From Paulinella micropora (taxonomy: Eukaryota > Cercozoa > Imbricatea > Euglyphida), in the NCBI GenBank assembly GCA_009731375.1, contig BJOX01000093.1, positions 291,869 through 312,089 of the forward strand: a stretch of DNA of 20,221 nucleotides, read 5' to 3'. Under the pieces are notes generated by a model, which saw nothing but the letters and a program-made list of their open reading frames with translations, ran no database searches and was not told the DNA's origin. This document shows, one piece after another, positions 1 through 9,826 of the stretch. Every line of letters begins with the position of its first letter. Position 1 is the stretch's first letter. The translations under genes and the position numbers were made by a program.

Positions 1-27
1 GGGGGGGGGGGGGGGGGGGGGGGGGGG
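1..27. repeat. poly-G run at window edge
   Basis: 27 consecutive G bases open the window. Similar poly-C runs elsewhere in the window lie next to N gaps and start a composite repeat block, so this may be the edge of another such block or an assembly break point. Nothing on its left can be seen. Confidence 0.95.
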
Positions 28-554
28 AAGGCAAAGAGATAGAAACGAACAGTTACAAAGAATAGTGAGAATTTATCTCTCTGCCAAACTACCTACCTAT
101 ATATCTATCCACTTTTTTTTTCTTTTCTCCTGTCTTTTTACAATTATTTTTCCGTTACTCGATATGTCCTTCCACGTGACTTGCCAGCCGTTTCTCTCCA
201 TGCCCGATCCGAAACCGTTACTGGCCTGTGCCGTTACGCTCTGCTTGGGCGCGCGCAACACTCGCGTAACATTCGCACGTGATCGCACAATAGGCAAGAC
301 GGAGAAAGCACGTGCGTAGTCTTGAATGTAGTTGCCCATTTGCTCCACGTTGACGAACGACCTAGTAGCAGATAGGTAGAAAGATAGATATATAGACAGG
401 TACCATTTATTTACTTGTTCTTACAATCTACCTATCTATCTGCTGGACAGATCGATCGATGAATATAAATGACTTGATATGACTCAGTAATTAATTAATA
501 TTTAGGACTCGTTGATAAATCGATAGATACGAATAGTCAGAAGGTGGGCTGTAT
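28..554. other. non-repetitive stretch, no gene recognised
   Basis: Mixed-composition sequence with no long low-complexity tract. Two overlapping open frames of about 84 codons on opposite strands (65-319 and 97-348) have no recognisable domain, and I do not call either. A small imperfect inverted repeat pairs 367-379 with 428-444 (arms AGCAGATAGGTAG and CTACCTATCTATCTGCT, the second 4 bases longer). No promoter or splice signal stands out. Confidence 0.6.
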
Positions 555-602
555 GAGAAGTCGAGGTCCATGGAGGCCATAACTGCTGTAGGTAGCTTGG
601 TA

Positions 603-603
<1 letters not shown>
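555..603 (+). repeat. 49-bp core repeat upstream of AAT array (copy 1)
   Basis: This 49-bp sequence matches 5919-5967 at 43 of 49 positions without gaps. It ends in GTAGGTAGCTTGGTAA, a variant of the GTAGGTAGGTTGGTAA core that also immediately precedes the TATC arrays at 6.4-8.0 kb. Here the core runs directly into (AAT)n. The shared core with different downstream microsatellites suggests a dispersed microsatellite-associated element; the function is unknown. Confidence 0.75.

Positions 604-662
<59 letters not shown>
604..662. repeat. (AAT)n microsatellite
   Basis: About 19-20 nearly perfect AAT units lie between the 49-bp core repeat and an 86-bp sequence that recurs after another AAT array at 14.3 kb. 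Poly-Leu and poly-Tyr frames on the minus strand here are translations of this repeat. Confidence 0.97.
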
Positions 663-663
<1 letters not shown>

Positions 664-748
664 GTGCTTCTCTGTCAATGGCTGATGCATTTCTGCACAT
701 GCGCCTCCATCGTCTCACCCGTGAGGGGAGTACGAAGAATTGACGATA
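663..748 (-). repeat. 86-bp AAT-flanking element (copy 1)
   Basis: Identical over all 86 bases to 14296-14381, and in both places it begins exactly where an AAT array ends. It is more distantly similar to the AAT-proximal end of Rep470: GGAGGCGCATG then a CATCAGCCATT-like block on the minus strand. It is shown on the minus strand because there the AAT array becomes a 3' (ATT)n tail. The right limit is uncertain because copy 2 runs into a gap. Confidence 0.85.
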
Positions 749-861
749 GGCTCTAATGACACCCCCGCAAGGACAGTTCCAACACTTCCAGACGGACCGG
801 TATGTTCAATGAAAATACTGGTCCGGACGGACCGGTATGTTCAATGAAAATACTGGTGGCA
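749..861. repeat. short linker with a 32-bp perfect direct repeat
   Basis: Two identical 32-bp copies, at 791-822 and 826-857 (period 35), both begin GACGGACCGGTATG and end AAAATACTGGT. Their junction forms an imperfect hairpin with arms ACTGGTCC and GGACCGGT. The second copy is followed by GGCACAATAAT, the start of the next AAT array. No coding function is seen. Confidence 0.9.
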
Positions 862-862
862 C

Positions 863-905
<43 letters not shown>

Positions 906-995
906 GTAATAATAATGATAATACTAATAATAATAATAGTAATAATGATAATAATTGTAATGATAATTATAATGACAATAATAATAATAATAATA

Positions 996-1040
<45 letters not shown>

Positions 1041-1047
1041 TAATAAC

Positions 1048-1092
<45 letters not shown>
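862..1092. repeat. interrupted (AAT)n array
   Basis: About 230 bp of AAT units with scattered single-base variants (AGT, GAT, ATAAT shifts), so older or less homogenised than neighbouring arrays. It abuts the first base of Rep470 copy 1. Confidence 0.95.
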
Positions 1093-1095
<3 letters not shown>

Positions 1096-1562
1096 ATATC
1101 TGAGGCATACTGATGCAGCTAATGGCATACCCTCAACGGACATAAGCCTCCAATACCCTTGTTCGAGGTCCTCCACCCCCCCGTGTCAGTCTCTCGCCTG
1201 ATGATCGGGGCCACCGATGGAGCTCCTGAGGGCAAGACTGCACTAAGCCGAGGTTATTCCGCAGTCCCAGCAACCTCTTGCAAGACGTCACCGAATGTGC
1301 AAGTGCATACACCAAGCGCGGTTGCTAGAGCTGCCTCGAAACCCCACCCATAACAATCTGGTGTCTGCTGGGTCCTGGGCTATCAACCAGCATATGCGGA
1401 GTTTAAGATCTTTTACGCGCGCAACGACCCTCCTCCCCAGCATCTACCACCAAAGGGTTATGAGTTGGCGTCACAGTTTAACGCCTTGAGGCCATTGGGC
1501 TGGAACTCTGTTTAGCAAGTGTGACTAGGTTTTTTCATCGGGATTTCCCTCAAATATGTCAC
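1093..1562 (-). repeat. Rep470, copy 1 (possible retroelement 3' end)
   Basis: A 470-bp sequence that recurs without any indel at 3684-4153 and 15439-15908. Relative to those copies this one differs at two positions near its start (GAGGCATACTG for GAGGCGTACTG, and CATACCC for CATATCC). Its left end abuts (AAT)n in all three copies, so on the minus strand it ends in an (ATT)n tail, as SINE and LINE 3' ends often do. Small frames of 60-64 codons repeat in each copy only because the DNA is the same; none has a recognisable domain. I see no reverse transcriptase, so retroelement identity is inference. It could equally be a dispersed satellite unit. Confidence 0.9.
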
Positions 1563-1606
1563 AAATAATGATAATAATAATAATAATAATAATAATAGAA
1601 AAAATA

Positions 1607-1641
<35 letters not shown>

Positions 1642-1659
1642 TAATAATAATAATAATAT
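1563..1659. repeat. (AAT)n microsatellite
   Basis: AAT units with a few GAT variants and one A-rich interruption, between Rep470 copy 1 and a diverged relative of its AAT-proximal end. Confidence 0.95.
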
Positions 1660-1742
1660 ACTTCCTCTAAGGCATACTGATGCAGCTGATGGCACGATCC
1701 GTTTCCGGACATGAGCCTCCATGCCCTTGTTCGAGGTGCTCC
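1660..1742 (-). repeat. diverged Rep470-like end, truncated by gap
   Basis: After the AAT tract the sequence reads GGCATACTGATGCAGCTGAT, closely like the start of Rep470. It then diverges (CGATCCGTTTCCGG) before matching again at CATGAGCCTCCATGCCC and TTGTTCGAGGTGCTCC. It is a distinct subfamily member cut by the N run, so its length is unknown. Confidence 0.8.
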
Positions 1743-2406
1743 NNNNNNNNNNNNNNNNNNNNNNNNNNNNNNNNNNNNNNNNNNNNNNNNNNNNNNNNNN
1801 NNNNNNNNNNNNNNNNNNNNNNNNNNNNNNNNNNNNNNNNNNNNNNNNNNNNNNNNNNNNNNNNNNNNNNNNNNNNNNNNNNNNNNNNNNNNNNNNNNNN
1901 NNNNNNNNNNNNNNNNNNNNNNNNNNNNNNNNNNNNNNNNNNNNNNNNNNNNNNNNNNNNNNNNNNNNNNNNNNNNNNNNNNNNNNNNNNNNNNNNNNNN
2001 NNNNNNNNNNNNNNNNNNNNNNNNNNNNNNNNNNNNNNNNNNNNNNNNNNNNNNNNNNNNNNNNNNNNNNNNNNNNNNNNNNNNNNNNNNNNNNNNNNNN
2101 NNNNNNNNNNNNNNNNNNNNNNNNNNNNNNNNNNNNNNNNNNNNNNNNNNNNNNNNNNNNNNNNNNNNNNNNNNNNNNNNNNNNNNNNNNNNNNNNNNNN
2201 NNNNNNNNNNNNNNNNNNNNNNNNNNNNNNNNNNNNNNNNNNNNNNNNNNNNNNNNNNNNNNNNNNNNNNNNNNNNNNNNNNNNNNNNNNNNNNNNNNNN
2301 NNNNNNNNNNNNNNNNNNNNNNNNNNNNNNNNNNNNNNNNNNNNNNNNNNNNNNNNNNNNNNNNNNNNNNNNNNNNNNNNNNNNNNNNNNNNNNNNNNNN
2401 NNNNNN
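1743..2406. other. assembly gap (664 N)
   Basis: Unknown sequence between a Rep470-like end and a poly-C run. Open frames that cross it are artefacts of N translation. Confidence 0.99.
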
Positions 2407-2429
2407 CCCCCCCCCCCCCCCCCCCCCCC
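2407..2429. repeat. poly-C run at the head of composite block 1
   Basis: 23 C bases directly after the gap. The same arrangement (gap and poly-C, then CGGGCTGRGGTTCCC) heads block 3 at 14442; block 2 has poly-C followed by a 10-N gap. Confidence 0.95.
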
Positions 2430-2966
2430 GGGCTGAGGTTCCCTGGGGGAAGAGCCTCCCGGACTCCCCCTTTCCCGTCGACAGGGTACGTTCAATTGCC
2501 GTACCAGCAGAACGCAAGTGTAAGCTATGGTGGCACAAAAACCTAAAATCTCTGGTTTTTGTGCCACCCGACACCAAAACTTTTTTATCTCCGAAGAGAG
2601 CGCAACTAGAGGTATCGGGTACACCAAACATCAGCCTCAAACTCCCTCAGGTGTGCGCAAACGGCGCCTGGTGGCGCAAAACATCAATTTTCCGGTGTGC
2701 ATGCCAACCGGCGAAACAATTTTTATATTTTCGAAGAGAGCTTATCAAGAAGTGTCAGATGCACCAAATATCAGCCGCTAACTCCCTCTGGTGTGCGCAA
2801 AGGGCGCCTGGTGGCACAAGACCTCAATTTTCTGGTGTGGGCGCCACCCGTGACCAGAACGGGTACGTACAATCGCCGGGCTTGGGTTCCCGGGGGGAGT
2901 GCCCCCCGGACCCCCCTTCCCCGTCGACAGGGTACGTTCAATTGCCGGAGGTACCGGCAAGTACTA
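2430..2966 (+). repeat. composite block 1: GC-rich Rep140 units
   Basis: It contains diverged tandem units of about 140 bp, recognisable by GAAGAGAGC (2592, 2732), GGCGCCTGGTGGC (2663, 2803) and the sequence TCAATTTTCYGGTGTG. The ends carry CCCGTCGACAGGGTACGTTC and the motif GGGTACGTWCAATYGCCGG. The order and sequence match block 3 (14463-14964) closely, and partly match block 2. Long open frames here change frame between copies and show no domain, so I treat them as non-coding. Confidence 0.85.
2529..2568. repeat. 40-nt hairpin with 15-bp perfect stem
   Basis: Arms GGTGGCACAAAAACC (2529-2543) and GGTTTTTGTGCCACC (2554-2568) are perfect reverse complements around the 10-nt loop TAAAATCTCT. 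The same hairpin, loop included, is at 14570-14609 in block 3. Block 2 lacks it. It may be a remnant of an inverted duplication or a structured-RNA or cruciform element; no function is shown. Confidence 0.9.
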
Positions 2967-3508
2967 CAAAAAAACCAGGAATTTCGGCATTCAGGACACT
3001 CCCCTAACGCAAATATTTGCGTAAATTCCAAAAAATTATATCAGCATCAACATCGAGTCTGAAGCTAGCCGCTCTGTCAATATGAGCTCCCAACTCTTCC
3101 TGGTTCACACAAACCATGATTTATTCCGACGAGGGTACAGAAAATAGGCTAAAAAACAAGGAATTTTGGCATTCGGGACAATCCCTAACGCAAATATTTG
3201 CGTGAATTCCAAAAAAATAATATCAGCATCAAGATCGAGTCTGGCGCTAGCCACCCTGTCAGTCAACTCCTCCTGGTTTACACAAACCATGATTTATTCC
3301 GCTTGGGTGCGAAAAAACCATGATTTTTTCCGTTTGGGTGCAAAAAAAAAGAGGAATTTTTGGCATTCAGGACACTCCCCTAACGCAAATATTTGTGTGA
3401 ATTTCAAAACAATCATATCAGCATCAAGATCGAATCTGGGGCTAACCACCCTGCAAATATGAGCTCCCAACTCCTCCTTGTTCCGACAAACCATGATTTA
3501 TTCCGACA
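2967..3508 (+). repeat. composite block 1: three Rep183 units
   Basis: Three tandem units with CCTAACGC starting at 3003, 3184 and 3379 (periods 181 and 195). Each runs GGCATTC..GGACA..CCTAACGCAAATATTTGCGT, then CAGCATCAASATCGA, ATGAGCTCCCAACTC (variable) and AAACCATGATTTATTCCG. The 16-bp palindrome ACGCAAATATTTGCGT is perfect at 3007-3022 and 3188-3203; 3383-3398 has one change (TTTGTGT). The period is close to nucleosomal spacing. Confidence 0.9.
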
Positions 3509-3595
3509 GGGGTGCCGAAATGTGGGGGGGGGGTACACAATTTTCATTTTGCCCCTCCCCCAAACTCCCCACCCCCTTCACCAAACACTTTCAGG
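3509..3595 (+). repeat. composite block 1: G-run and C-rich linker
   Basis: GGGTGCCGAAATG, a G run, TACACAATTTTCATTTT, a C-rich stretch, then CACTTTCAGGGATAATAAT. The same linker with the same AAT junction follows the Rep183 array in blocks 2 (5451-5548) and 3 (15313-15404). Confidence 0.9.
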
Positions 3596-3605
3596 GATAA
3601 TAATG

Positions 3606-3642
<37 letters not shown>

Positions 3643-3683
3643 TAATAATAAAAATAATAAAAATGATAACAATAATAATATTT
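3596..3683. repeat. (AAT)n microsatellite
   Basis: AAT units with GAT, AAA and AAC variants between the C-rich linker and Rep470 copy 2. Confidence 0.95.
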
Positions 3684-4153
3684 ACTATATCTGAGGCGTA
3701 CTGATGCAGCTAATGGCATATCCTCAACGGACATAAGCCTCCAATACCCTTGTTCGAGGTCCTCCACCCCCCCGTGTCAGTCTCTCGCCTGATGATCGGG
3801 GCCACCGATGGAGCTCCTGAGGGCAAGACTGCACTAAGCCGAGGTTATTCCGCAGTCCCAGCAACCTCTTGCAAGACGTCACCGAATGTGCAAGTGCATA
3901 CACCAAGCGCGGTTGCTAGAGCTGCCTCGAAACCCCACCCATAACAATCTGGTGTCTGCTGGGTCCTGGGCTATCAACCAGCATATGCGGAGTTTAAGAT
4001 CTTTTACGCGCGCAACGACCCTCCTCCCCAGCATCTACCACCAAAGGGTTATGAGTTGGCGTCACAGTTTAACGCCTTGAGGCCATTGGGCTGGAACTCT
4101 GTTTAGCAAGTGTGACTAGGTTTTTTCATCGGGATTTCCCTCAAATATGTCAC
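3684..4153 (-). repeat. Rep470, copy 2
   Basis: Offset from copy 1 by exactly 2591 bp along its whole length, with two substitutions relative to it and only one relative to copy 3 (GAGGCCATTG here, GAGGCTATTG at 15439-15908). Just beyond its right end GTCAACAC is shared with copy 3, so the true repeat probably extends to about 4161 and copy 1 is slightly shorter. Confidence 0.9.
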
Positions 4154-4161
4154 GGTCAACA

Positions 4162-4165
4162 CAAC

Positions 4166-4215
<50 letters not shown>

Positions 4216-4300
4216 TGATGATGATAATAATAATAATAATAATAATAGTAATAATAATAATGATAACGACAACAACAACAACAATAAAAATAATAATAAC
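4162..4300. repeat. (AAT)n array with GAT and AAC variants
   Basis: AAT units interrupted by GATGATGATGAT and ending in AAC units. Poly-Asn frames here are repeat translations. Confidence 0.95.
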
Positions 4301-4400
4301 TAGGGGCTACGCCAACACCTGAAAGGATGGTTTACCGGTGCGCTTCGCGCACCAAACCCCGCCAGCCCCACTTCTTATCACTTTTTGGAGGGCCCCCCCG

Positions 4401-4401
<1 letters not shown>
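4301..4401. other. short unique segment with nested hairpin
   Basis: About 100 bp between AAT and poly-C. It contains GGTGCGC (4337-4343), the loop TTC, and GCGCACC (4347-4353), a perfect 7-bp stem. An outer pair GGTTT (4329-4333) and AAACC (4354-4358) leaves ACC bulged. No gene is seen. Confidence 0.7.

Positions 4402-4453
<52 letters not shown>
4402..4453. repeat. 52-nt poly-C run
   Basis: Uninterrupted C run followed by one G and a 10-N gap. It heads composite block 2. The length is probably unreliable given the adjacent gap. Confidence 0.9.
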
Positions 4454-4454
<1 letters not shown>

Positions 4455-4464
4455 NNNNNNNNNN
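4455..4464. other. assembly gap (10 N)
   Basis: A 10-N placeholder between poly-C and Rep140 units. Confidence 0.99.
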
Positions 4465-4922
4465 GAGGTGCCGCAAAGGGCGCCTGGTGGCAAAAAGCCT
4501 CAATTTTTAGGTGTGGGTGCCACCCGCGACCAGAACGGGTACGTACAATCGCAGGGCTCCCCCGGACTCCCCCTTTCCCTGCGACAGGGTACGTTGAATT
4601 GCCGGAGGTGCCGCAAAGCGCCTGGTGGCAAAAAACCTCAATTTTCGGGTGTGGGTGCCACCCGCGACCAGAACGGGTACGTACAATTGCAGGGCTCCCC
4701 CGGACCCCCCCTATCCCTTCGACAGGGTACGTTGAATTGCGGGAGGTGCCTCAAAGGGCGCCTGGTGGCAAAAAACCTCAATTTTCAGGTGTGGGTGCCA
4801 CCCGCGACCAGAACGGGTACGTGCAATCGCCGGGCTGGGGTTCCCGGGGGGAGGGCCTCCCGGACTCCCCCTGCCCCGTCGACAGGGTACGTTCAATTGC
4901 CAGAGGCACCGGCAAGTACTGC
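4465..4922 (+). repeat. composite block 2: three tandem Rep140 units
   Basis: Units begin GAGGTGCC at 4465, 4606 and 4743 (periods 141 and 137), and a partial fourth begins GAGGCACC at 4903. Each has CGCCTGGTGGC, CCTCAATTTT, GTGTGGGTGCCACCCGCGAC, CAGAACGGGTACGT and a closing GACAGGGTACGTTSAATTG. They are more alike here than in blocks 1 and 3, suggesting local amplification. The 40-nt hairpin and the GAAGAGAGC segment are absent. Confidence 0.9.
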
Positions 4923-5450
4923 CAAAAAACAAGGAAATTTGGCATTCATGACACTCCCCTAACGCAATGTTTGCGCGAATTCCAAAAAAAGTACCCCAGC
5001 ATCAAGATCGAGTCTGGGGCTAGCCACCCTGCCAATATGAGCTCCCAACTCTTCCTGGTTCCCACAAACCATGATTTATTCCGATGGGGGGTGCAAAAAA
5101 AAGGCCCAAAAAAAAGGAACTTTGGCATTCAGGTCACTCCCCTAACGCAAATATTTGCGTGAATTCCAAAAAAATTATATCAGCATCAAGATCGAGTCTG
5201 GGGCTAATCATCCTGCCAATATGAGATCCCAACTTCTCCTGGTTCCCACAAACCATGATTTATTCCGATGGGGGGGTGCAAAAAAGGCCAAAAAAACAAG
5301 GAACTTTGGCATTCAGGACACTGCCCTAACGCAAATATTTGCGTGAATTCCAAGAAAATCATGTCAGCATCAACATCAATTCTGGGGCTAGCTACCCTGC
5401 CAATATGAGCTCCCAACTCCTCGTTTTCACAAACCATGATTTATTCCGAC
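4923..5450 (+). repeat. composite block 2: three Rep183 units
   Basis: CCTAACGC starts at 4958, 5141 and 5325 (periods 183 and 184). The palindrome ACGCAAATATTTGCGT is perfect at 5145-5160 and 5329-5344 and degenerate at 4962 (ACGCAATGTTTGCGCG). The units end AAACCATGATTTATTCCG, as in block 1. Confidence 0.9.
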
Positions 5451-5547
5451 AAAGGTGCGAAAATGCGGGGTGGGGGGGGGGGGGGAAACAATTTTCATTT
5501 TCCTCCTCCCCCAAACCCCCACCCCCTACTCCAACACCTTTCAGGGA
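5451..5547 (+). repeat. composite block 2: G-run and C-rich linker
   Basis: Same linker as in blocks 1 and 3: GGTGCGAAAATG, a G-rich run at about 5466-5485, CAATTTTCATTTT, C-rich sequence, then CACCTTTCAGGGATAATAAT. Here no Rep470 follows the AAT array. Confidence 0.9.
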
Positions 5548-5577
5548 TAATAATAATAATGATGATAATACTAATAC

Positions 5578-5661
<84 letters not shown>

Positions 5662-5702
5662 TAACAATAATAATAATAATAATAACAATAATGATAATAA
5701 TA

Positions 5703-5764
<62 letters not shown>
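5546..5764. repeat. long (AAT)n array
   Basis: About 215 bp of AAT with AAC, ACT, GAT and AGT variants, passing directly into CAT units at 5765. Poly-Asn and poly-Ile frames are translations of it. Confidence 0.96.
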
Positions 5765-5797
<33 letters not shown>

Positions 5798-5930
5798 CTT
5801 CAAAGACCGCGGACTGAAGGAGAAATCGAGGCCCATCATCATCATCATCATCATCATCGTCATCATCATCATGATCATCATCCTCATGATCCTCATCTTC
5901 AAAGACCGCGGACTGAAGGAGAAATCGAGG
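5765..5930. repeat. two (CAT)n tracts each followed by a 34-bp duplicated sequence
   Basis: CAT tracts at 5765-5797 and 5835-5896 each run into an identical 34-bp sequence (5798-5831 and 5897-5930) starting CTTCAAAGACCGCGGACTGA and ending AGAAATCGAGG. After the first copy CCCATCATC resumes the CAT repeat; after the second, the 49-bp core repeat continues. Confidence 0.92.
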
Positions 5931-5967
5931 TCCGTGGACGCCATGACTGCGGTAGGTAGGTTGGTAA
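5919..5967 (+). repeat. 49-bp core repeat (copy 2)
   Basis: Gapless match to 555-603 with six substitutions, ending in GTAGGTAGGTTGGTAA. It overlaps the last bases of the 34-bp duplication, so the 34-bp sequence is the left part of a longer element that includes this core. It is followed by TCAGATG rather than a microsatellite. Confidence 0.8.
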
Positions 5968-5984
5968 TCAGATGTGAGTACACT

Positions 5985-6106
5985 ACAGGGTTTGCTGGTT
6001 GCGGCGACCATACTCCCCCTAGACAATTTATATATGTCTATAAAATAATCACTGCTGTAGGTAGGTAACGACAGGGTTGGAGGGTCGCGGCGACCATACT
6101 CCCCCT
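5985..6106 (+). repeat. two copies of an ACAGGGTT...ACCATACTCCCCCT element
   Basis: Copies at 5985-6020 and 6071-6106 begin ACAGGGTT and end GGCGACCATACTCCCCCT. Each is preceded by a GTAGGTAGG core (5951 and 6057). A third, diverged copy at 8198-8232 ends TTAACCATACATGCCACT. The second is followed by (TA)n and the third by (GA)n, so one flank is tied to different dinucleotide repeats. Confidence 0.8.
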
Positions 6107-6214
6107 ATACAATACATATATGTATATGTATATGTATATCTATATGTATGTATATATATATACACATATGTATATGTATATATATATACATATATATATA
6201 TGTATATGCATATG

Positions 6215-6247
<33 letters not shown>

Positions 6248-6250
6248 GTC
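6107..6250. repeat. imperfect (TA)n / TATG tract
   Basis: About 140 bp of TA with interspersed TATATG and TACATA units. Frames rich in Tyr and Ile on both strands are repeat translations. Confidence 0.93.
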
Positions 6251-6373
6251 GATACATGAGACAAGAGGCTAAAATATGGCAAATTTACGAAAAACCCGCA
6301 AAAATTTTCCCTGCGATGGGTAGGTTGGTATTTACATAACTAGATAATCTTAGTATGATTGTTCTATATTTTG
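6251..6373. other. short unique segment with a GTAGGTTGGTA core remnant
   Basis: Non-repetitive sequence containing GGGTAGGTTGGTATTTAC at about 6318, another variant of the core, here not followed by a tetranucleotide array. No gene is recognised. Confidence 0.6.
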
Positions 6374-8100
<1,727 letters not shown>

Positions 8101-8186
8101 GATAGATAGATAGATAATAGATAGGTAGATAGGTAATAGACAGATAGATCTATAATAGATAGATAGATAGACAATAGATAGATAGG
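8101..8186. repeat. (GATA)n tract, strand-switched from preceding TATC
   Basis: At about 8099 the TATC array stops at ATCCAATGATAG and GATA-type units follow (GATAGATAGATAATAG, GATAGGTAG). The two tracts are complementary and could pair into a hairpin. Confidence 0.9.
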
Positions 8187-8197
8187 TTGAGAACAGC

Positions 8198-8282
8198 ACA
8201 GGGTTAGCGGAACGCGTTAACCATACATGCCACTAAGAGAGAGAGAGAGAGAGAGAGGAGGGGGGGGGGGGGAAGGGGGAGA
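8198..8282. repeat. diverged ACAGGGTT element followed by (GA)n and G-run
   Basis: 8198-8232 is the third, diverged copy of the element described at 5985-6106. (GA)n follows at about 8236-8257, then a G-rich run up to the gap. Confidence 0.8.
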
Positions 8283-9006
8283 NNNNNNNNNNNNNNNNNN
8301 NNNNNNNNNNNNNNNNNNNNNNNNNNNNNNNNNNNNNNNNNNNNNNNNNNNNNNNNNNNNNNNNNNNNNNNNNNNNNNNNNNNNNNNNNNNNNNNNNNNN
8401 NNNNNNNNNNNNNNNNNNNNNNNNNNNNNNNNNNNNNNNNNNNNNNNNNNNNNNNNNNNNNNNNNNNNNNNNNNNNNNNNNNNNNNNNNNNNNNNNNNNN
8501 NNNNNNNNNNNNNNNNNNNNNNNNNNNNNNNNNNNNNNNNNNNNNNNNNNNNNNNNNNNNNNNNNNNNNNNNNNNNNNNNNNNNNNNNNNNNNNNNNNNN
8601 NNNNNNNNNNNNNNNNNNNNNNNNNNNNNNNNNNNNNNNNNNNNNNNNNNNNNNNNNNNNNNNNNNNNNNNNNNNNNNNNNNNNNNNNNNNNNNNNNNNN
8701 NNNNNNNNNNNNNNNNNNNNNNNNNNNNNNNNNNNNNNNNNNNNNNNNNNNNNNNNNNNNNNNNNNNNNNNNNNNNNNNNNNNNNNNNNNNNNNNNNNNN
8801 NNNNNNNNNNNNNNNNNNNNNNNNNNNNNNNNNNNNNNNNNNNNNNNNNNNNNNNNNNNNNNNNNNNNNNNNNNNNNNNNNNNNNNNNNNNNNNNNNNNN
8901 NNNNNNNNNNNNNNNNNNNNNNNNNNNNNNNNNNNNNNNNNNNNNNNNNNNNNNNNNNNNNNNNNNNNNNNNNNNNNNNNNNNNNNNNNNNNNNNNNNNN
9001 NNNNNN
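8283..9006. other. assembly gap (724 N)
   Basis: Unknown sequence between a purine-rich G-run and a CA tract. Confidence 0.99.
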
Positions 9007-9037
<31 letters not shown>

Positions 9038-9083
9038 ATACCTAGTATGGCGGATTGGTCGAATAAAATGGGCTGATGCCACA

Positions 9084-9117
<34 letters not shown>

Positions 9118-9170
9118 ACACTCGCATACCTAGTATGGCGCATTGGTAGAATAAGACGGGCACACCACAC

Positions 9171-9217
<47 letters not shown>

Positions 9218-9277
9218 TACACACGTATACCAAGTATGGCGGATTGGTAGAATAAGATGGGCACACCACACCACACA

Positions 9278-9317
<40 letters not shown>

Positions 9318-9328
9318 TACACACGTAT
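9007..9328. repeat. four (CA)n tracts separated by a repeated anchor
   Basis: CA tracts at about 9007-9035, 9080-9115, 9160-9212 and 9262-9312 are separated by anchors at 9036-9073, 9125-9161 and 9225-9262 that read GTATACCTAGTATGGCGGAT then TGGTAGAATAAGATGGGC, with small changes. CACACAGACACGTACACACG precedes the third anchor and recurs at the end of the last tract, where the anchor is missing. A fourth anchor lies alone at 9435-9471. CA tracts of this length can adopt Z-DNA. Confidence 0.93.
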
Positions 9329-9483
9329 GAATTCCCGTGAAAAAGCAGGTGCAAAAACGGATTTCAGCGGAGAATAATTTCAGCGGAGAATATCCGTATC
9401 AAACGGCATTTTGGCGCCTTTTTGGCATTAACCTTTTACCTAGTATGGCGGATTGGTCGAACAAGATGGGCATATGCCCTGCT
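9329..9483. other. unique segment with an isolated CA-array anchor
   Basis: 9356-9389 holds a short direct repeat of TTTCAGCGGAGAATA. The anchor copy at 9435-9471 (TTTACCTAGTATGGCGGATT then GGTCGAACAAGATGGGC) has no CA tract next to it. A 215-codon frame starting at 9337 crosses this, the 111-bp repeat and GA/GT tracts, so I do not call it a gene. Confidence 0.65.
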
Positions 9484-9774
9484 TCTAGTAAAAACCGTGC
9501 ACTGGCCACTCCAGACATGCCACCGCCGATGATAGCGACCCTAGATATATGTTATTTTATTCAATTATATGTATGTATTAAAAATACATATGTTTCGAGT
9601 AAAAAAACGCGCAGCGGCCACACCAGACATGGCACCGCCGACGATAGCGACCCTAGATATATTTTTTTTTGTTCAATACATGCATGTATTAAAAATACAT
9701 GTGTTTCGAGTAAAAAAAGGCGCAGCGGCCACACCAGACATACCACCGAAGAGGATAGCGACCCTAGATGTATG
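9484..9774 (+). repeat. 111-bp tandem repeat, about 2.6 copies
   Basis: Units at 9484-9594, 9595-9705 and 9706-about 9774 share CCAGACAT, GATAGCGACCCTAGAT and TTAAAAATACAT. Unit 2 contains the palindrome AATACATGCATGTATT (9675-9690), overlapping the hairpin CATGTATT-AAA-AATACATG (9683-9701). Unit 1 keeps the matching TATGTATT-AAA-AATACATA form. The partial third unit stops where (GA)n begins. Confidence 0.93.
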
Positions 9775-9826
9775 AGAGAGAGAGAGAGAGAGAGAAATTT
9801 GTGTAGGTGTGTGTGTGTGTGTGTGT
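9774..9826. repeat. (GA)n then (GT)n
   Basis: GA tract at about 9774-9795 and GT tract at about 9807-9826, joined by AATTTGTGTAG. Confidence 0.95.

Noticed and set aside
1155-1190. tRNA-type B box (TTGTTCGAGGTCC) in Rep470, hinting at a SINE head
   Set aside because: It carries one extra base relative to the B-box consensus, no matching A box lies at the right distance, and it sits at the end that would be the 3' end in the tail model.
1512-2640. Open frames of 241-428 codons crossing 1743-2406
   Set aside because: They bridge 664 N and the rest is AAT, poly-C and repeat sequence; there is no real continuity.
2430-5450. Protein-coding reading of frames in the composite blocks (121-274 codons)
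   Set aside because: Equivalent units are read in different frames in different blocks, and homopolymers and hairpins dominate; no known domain.
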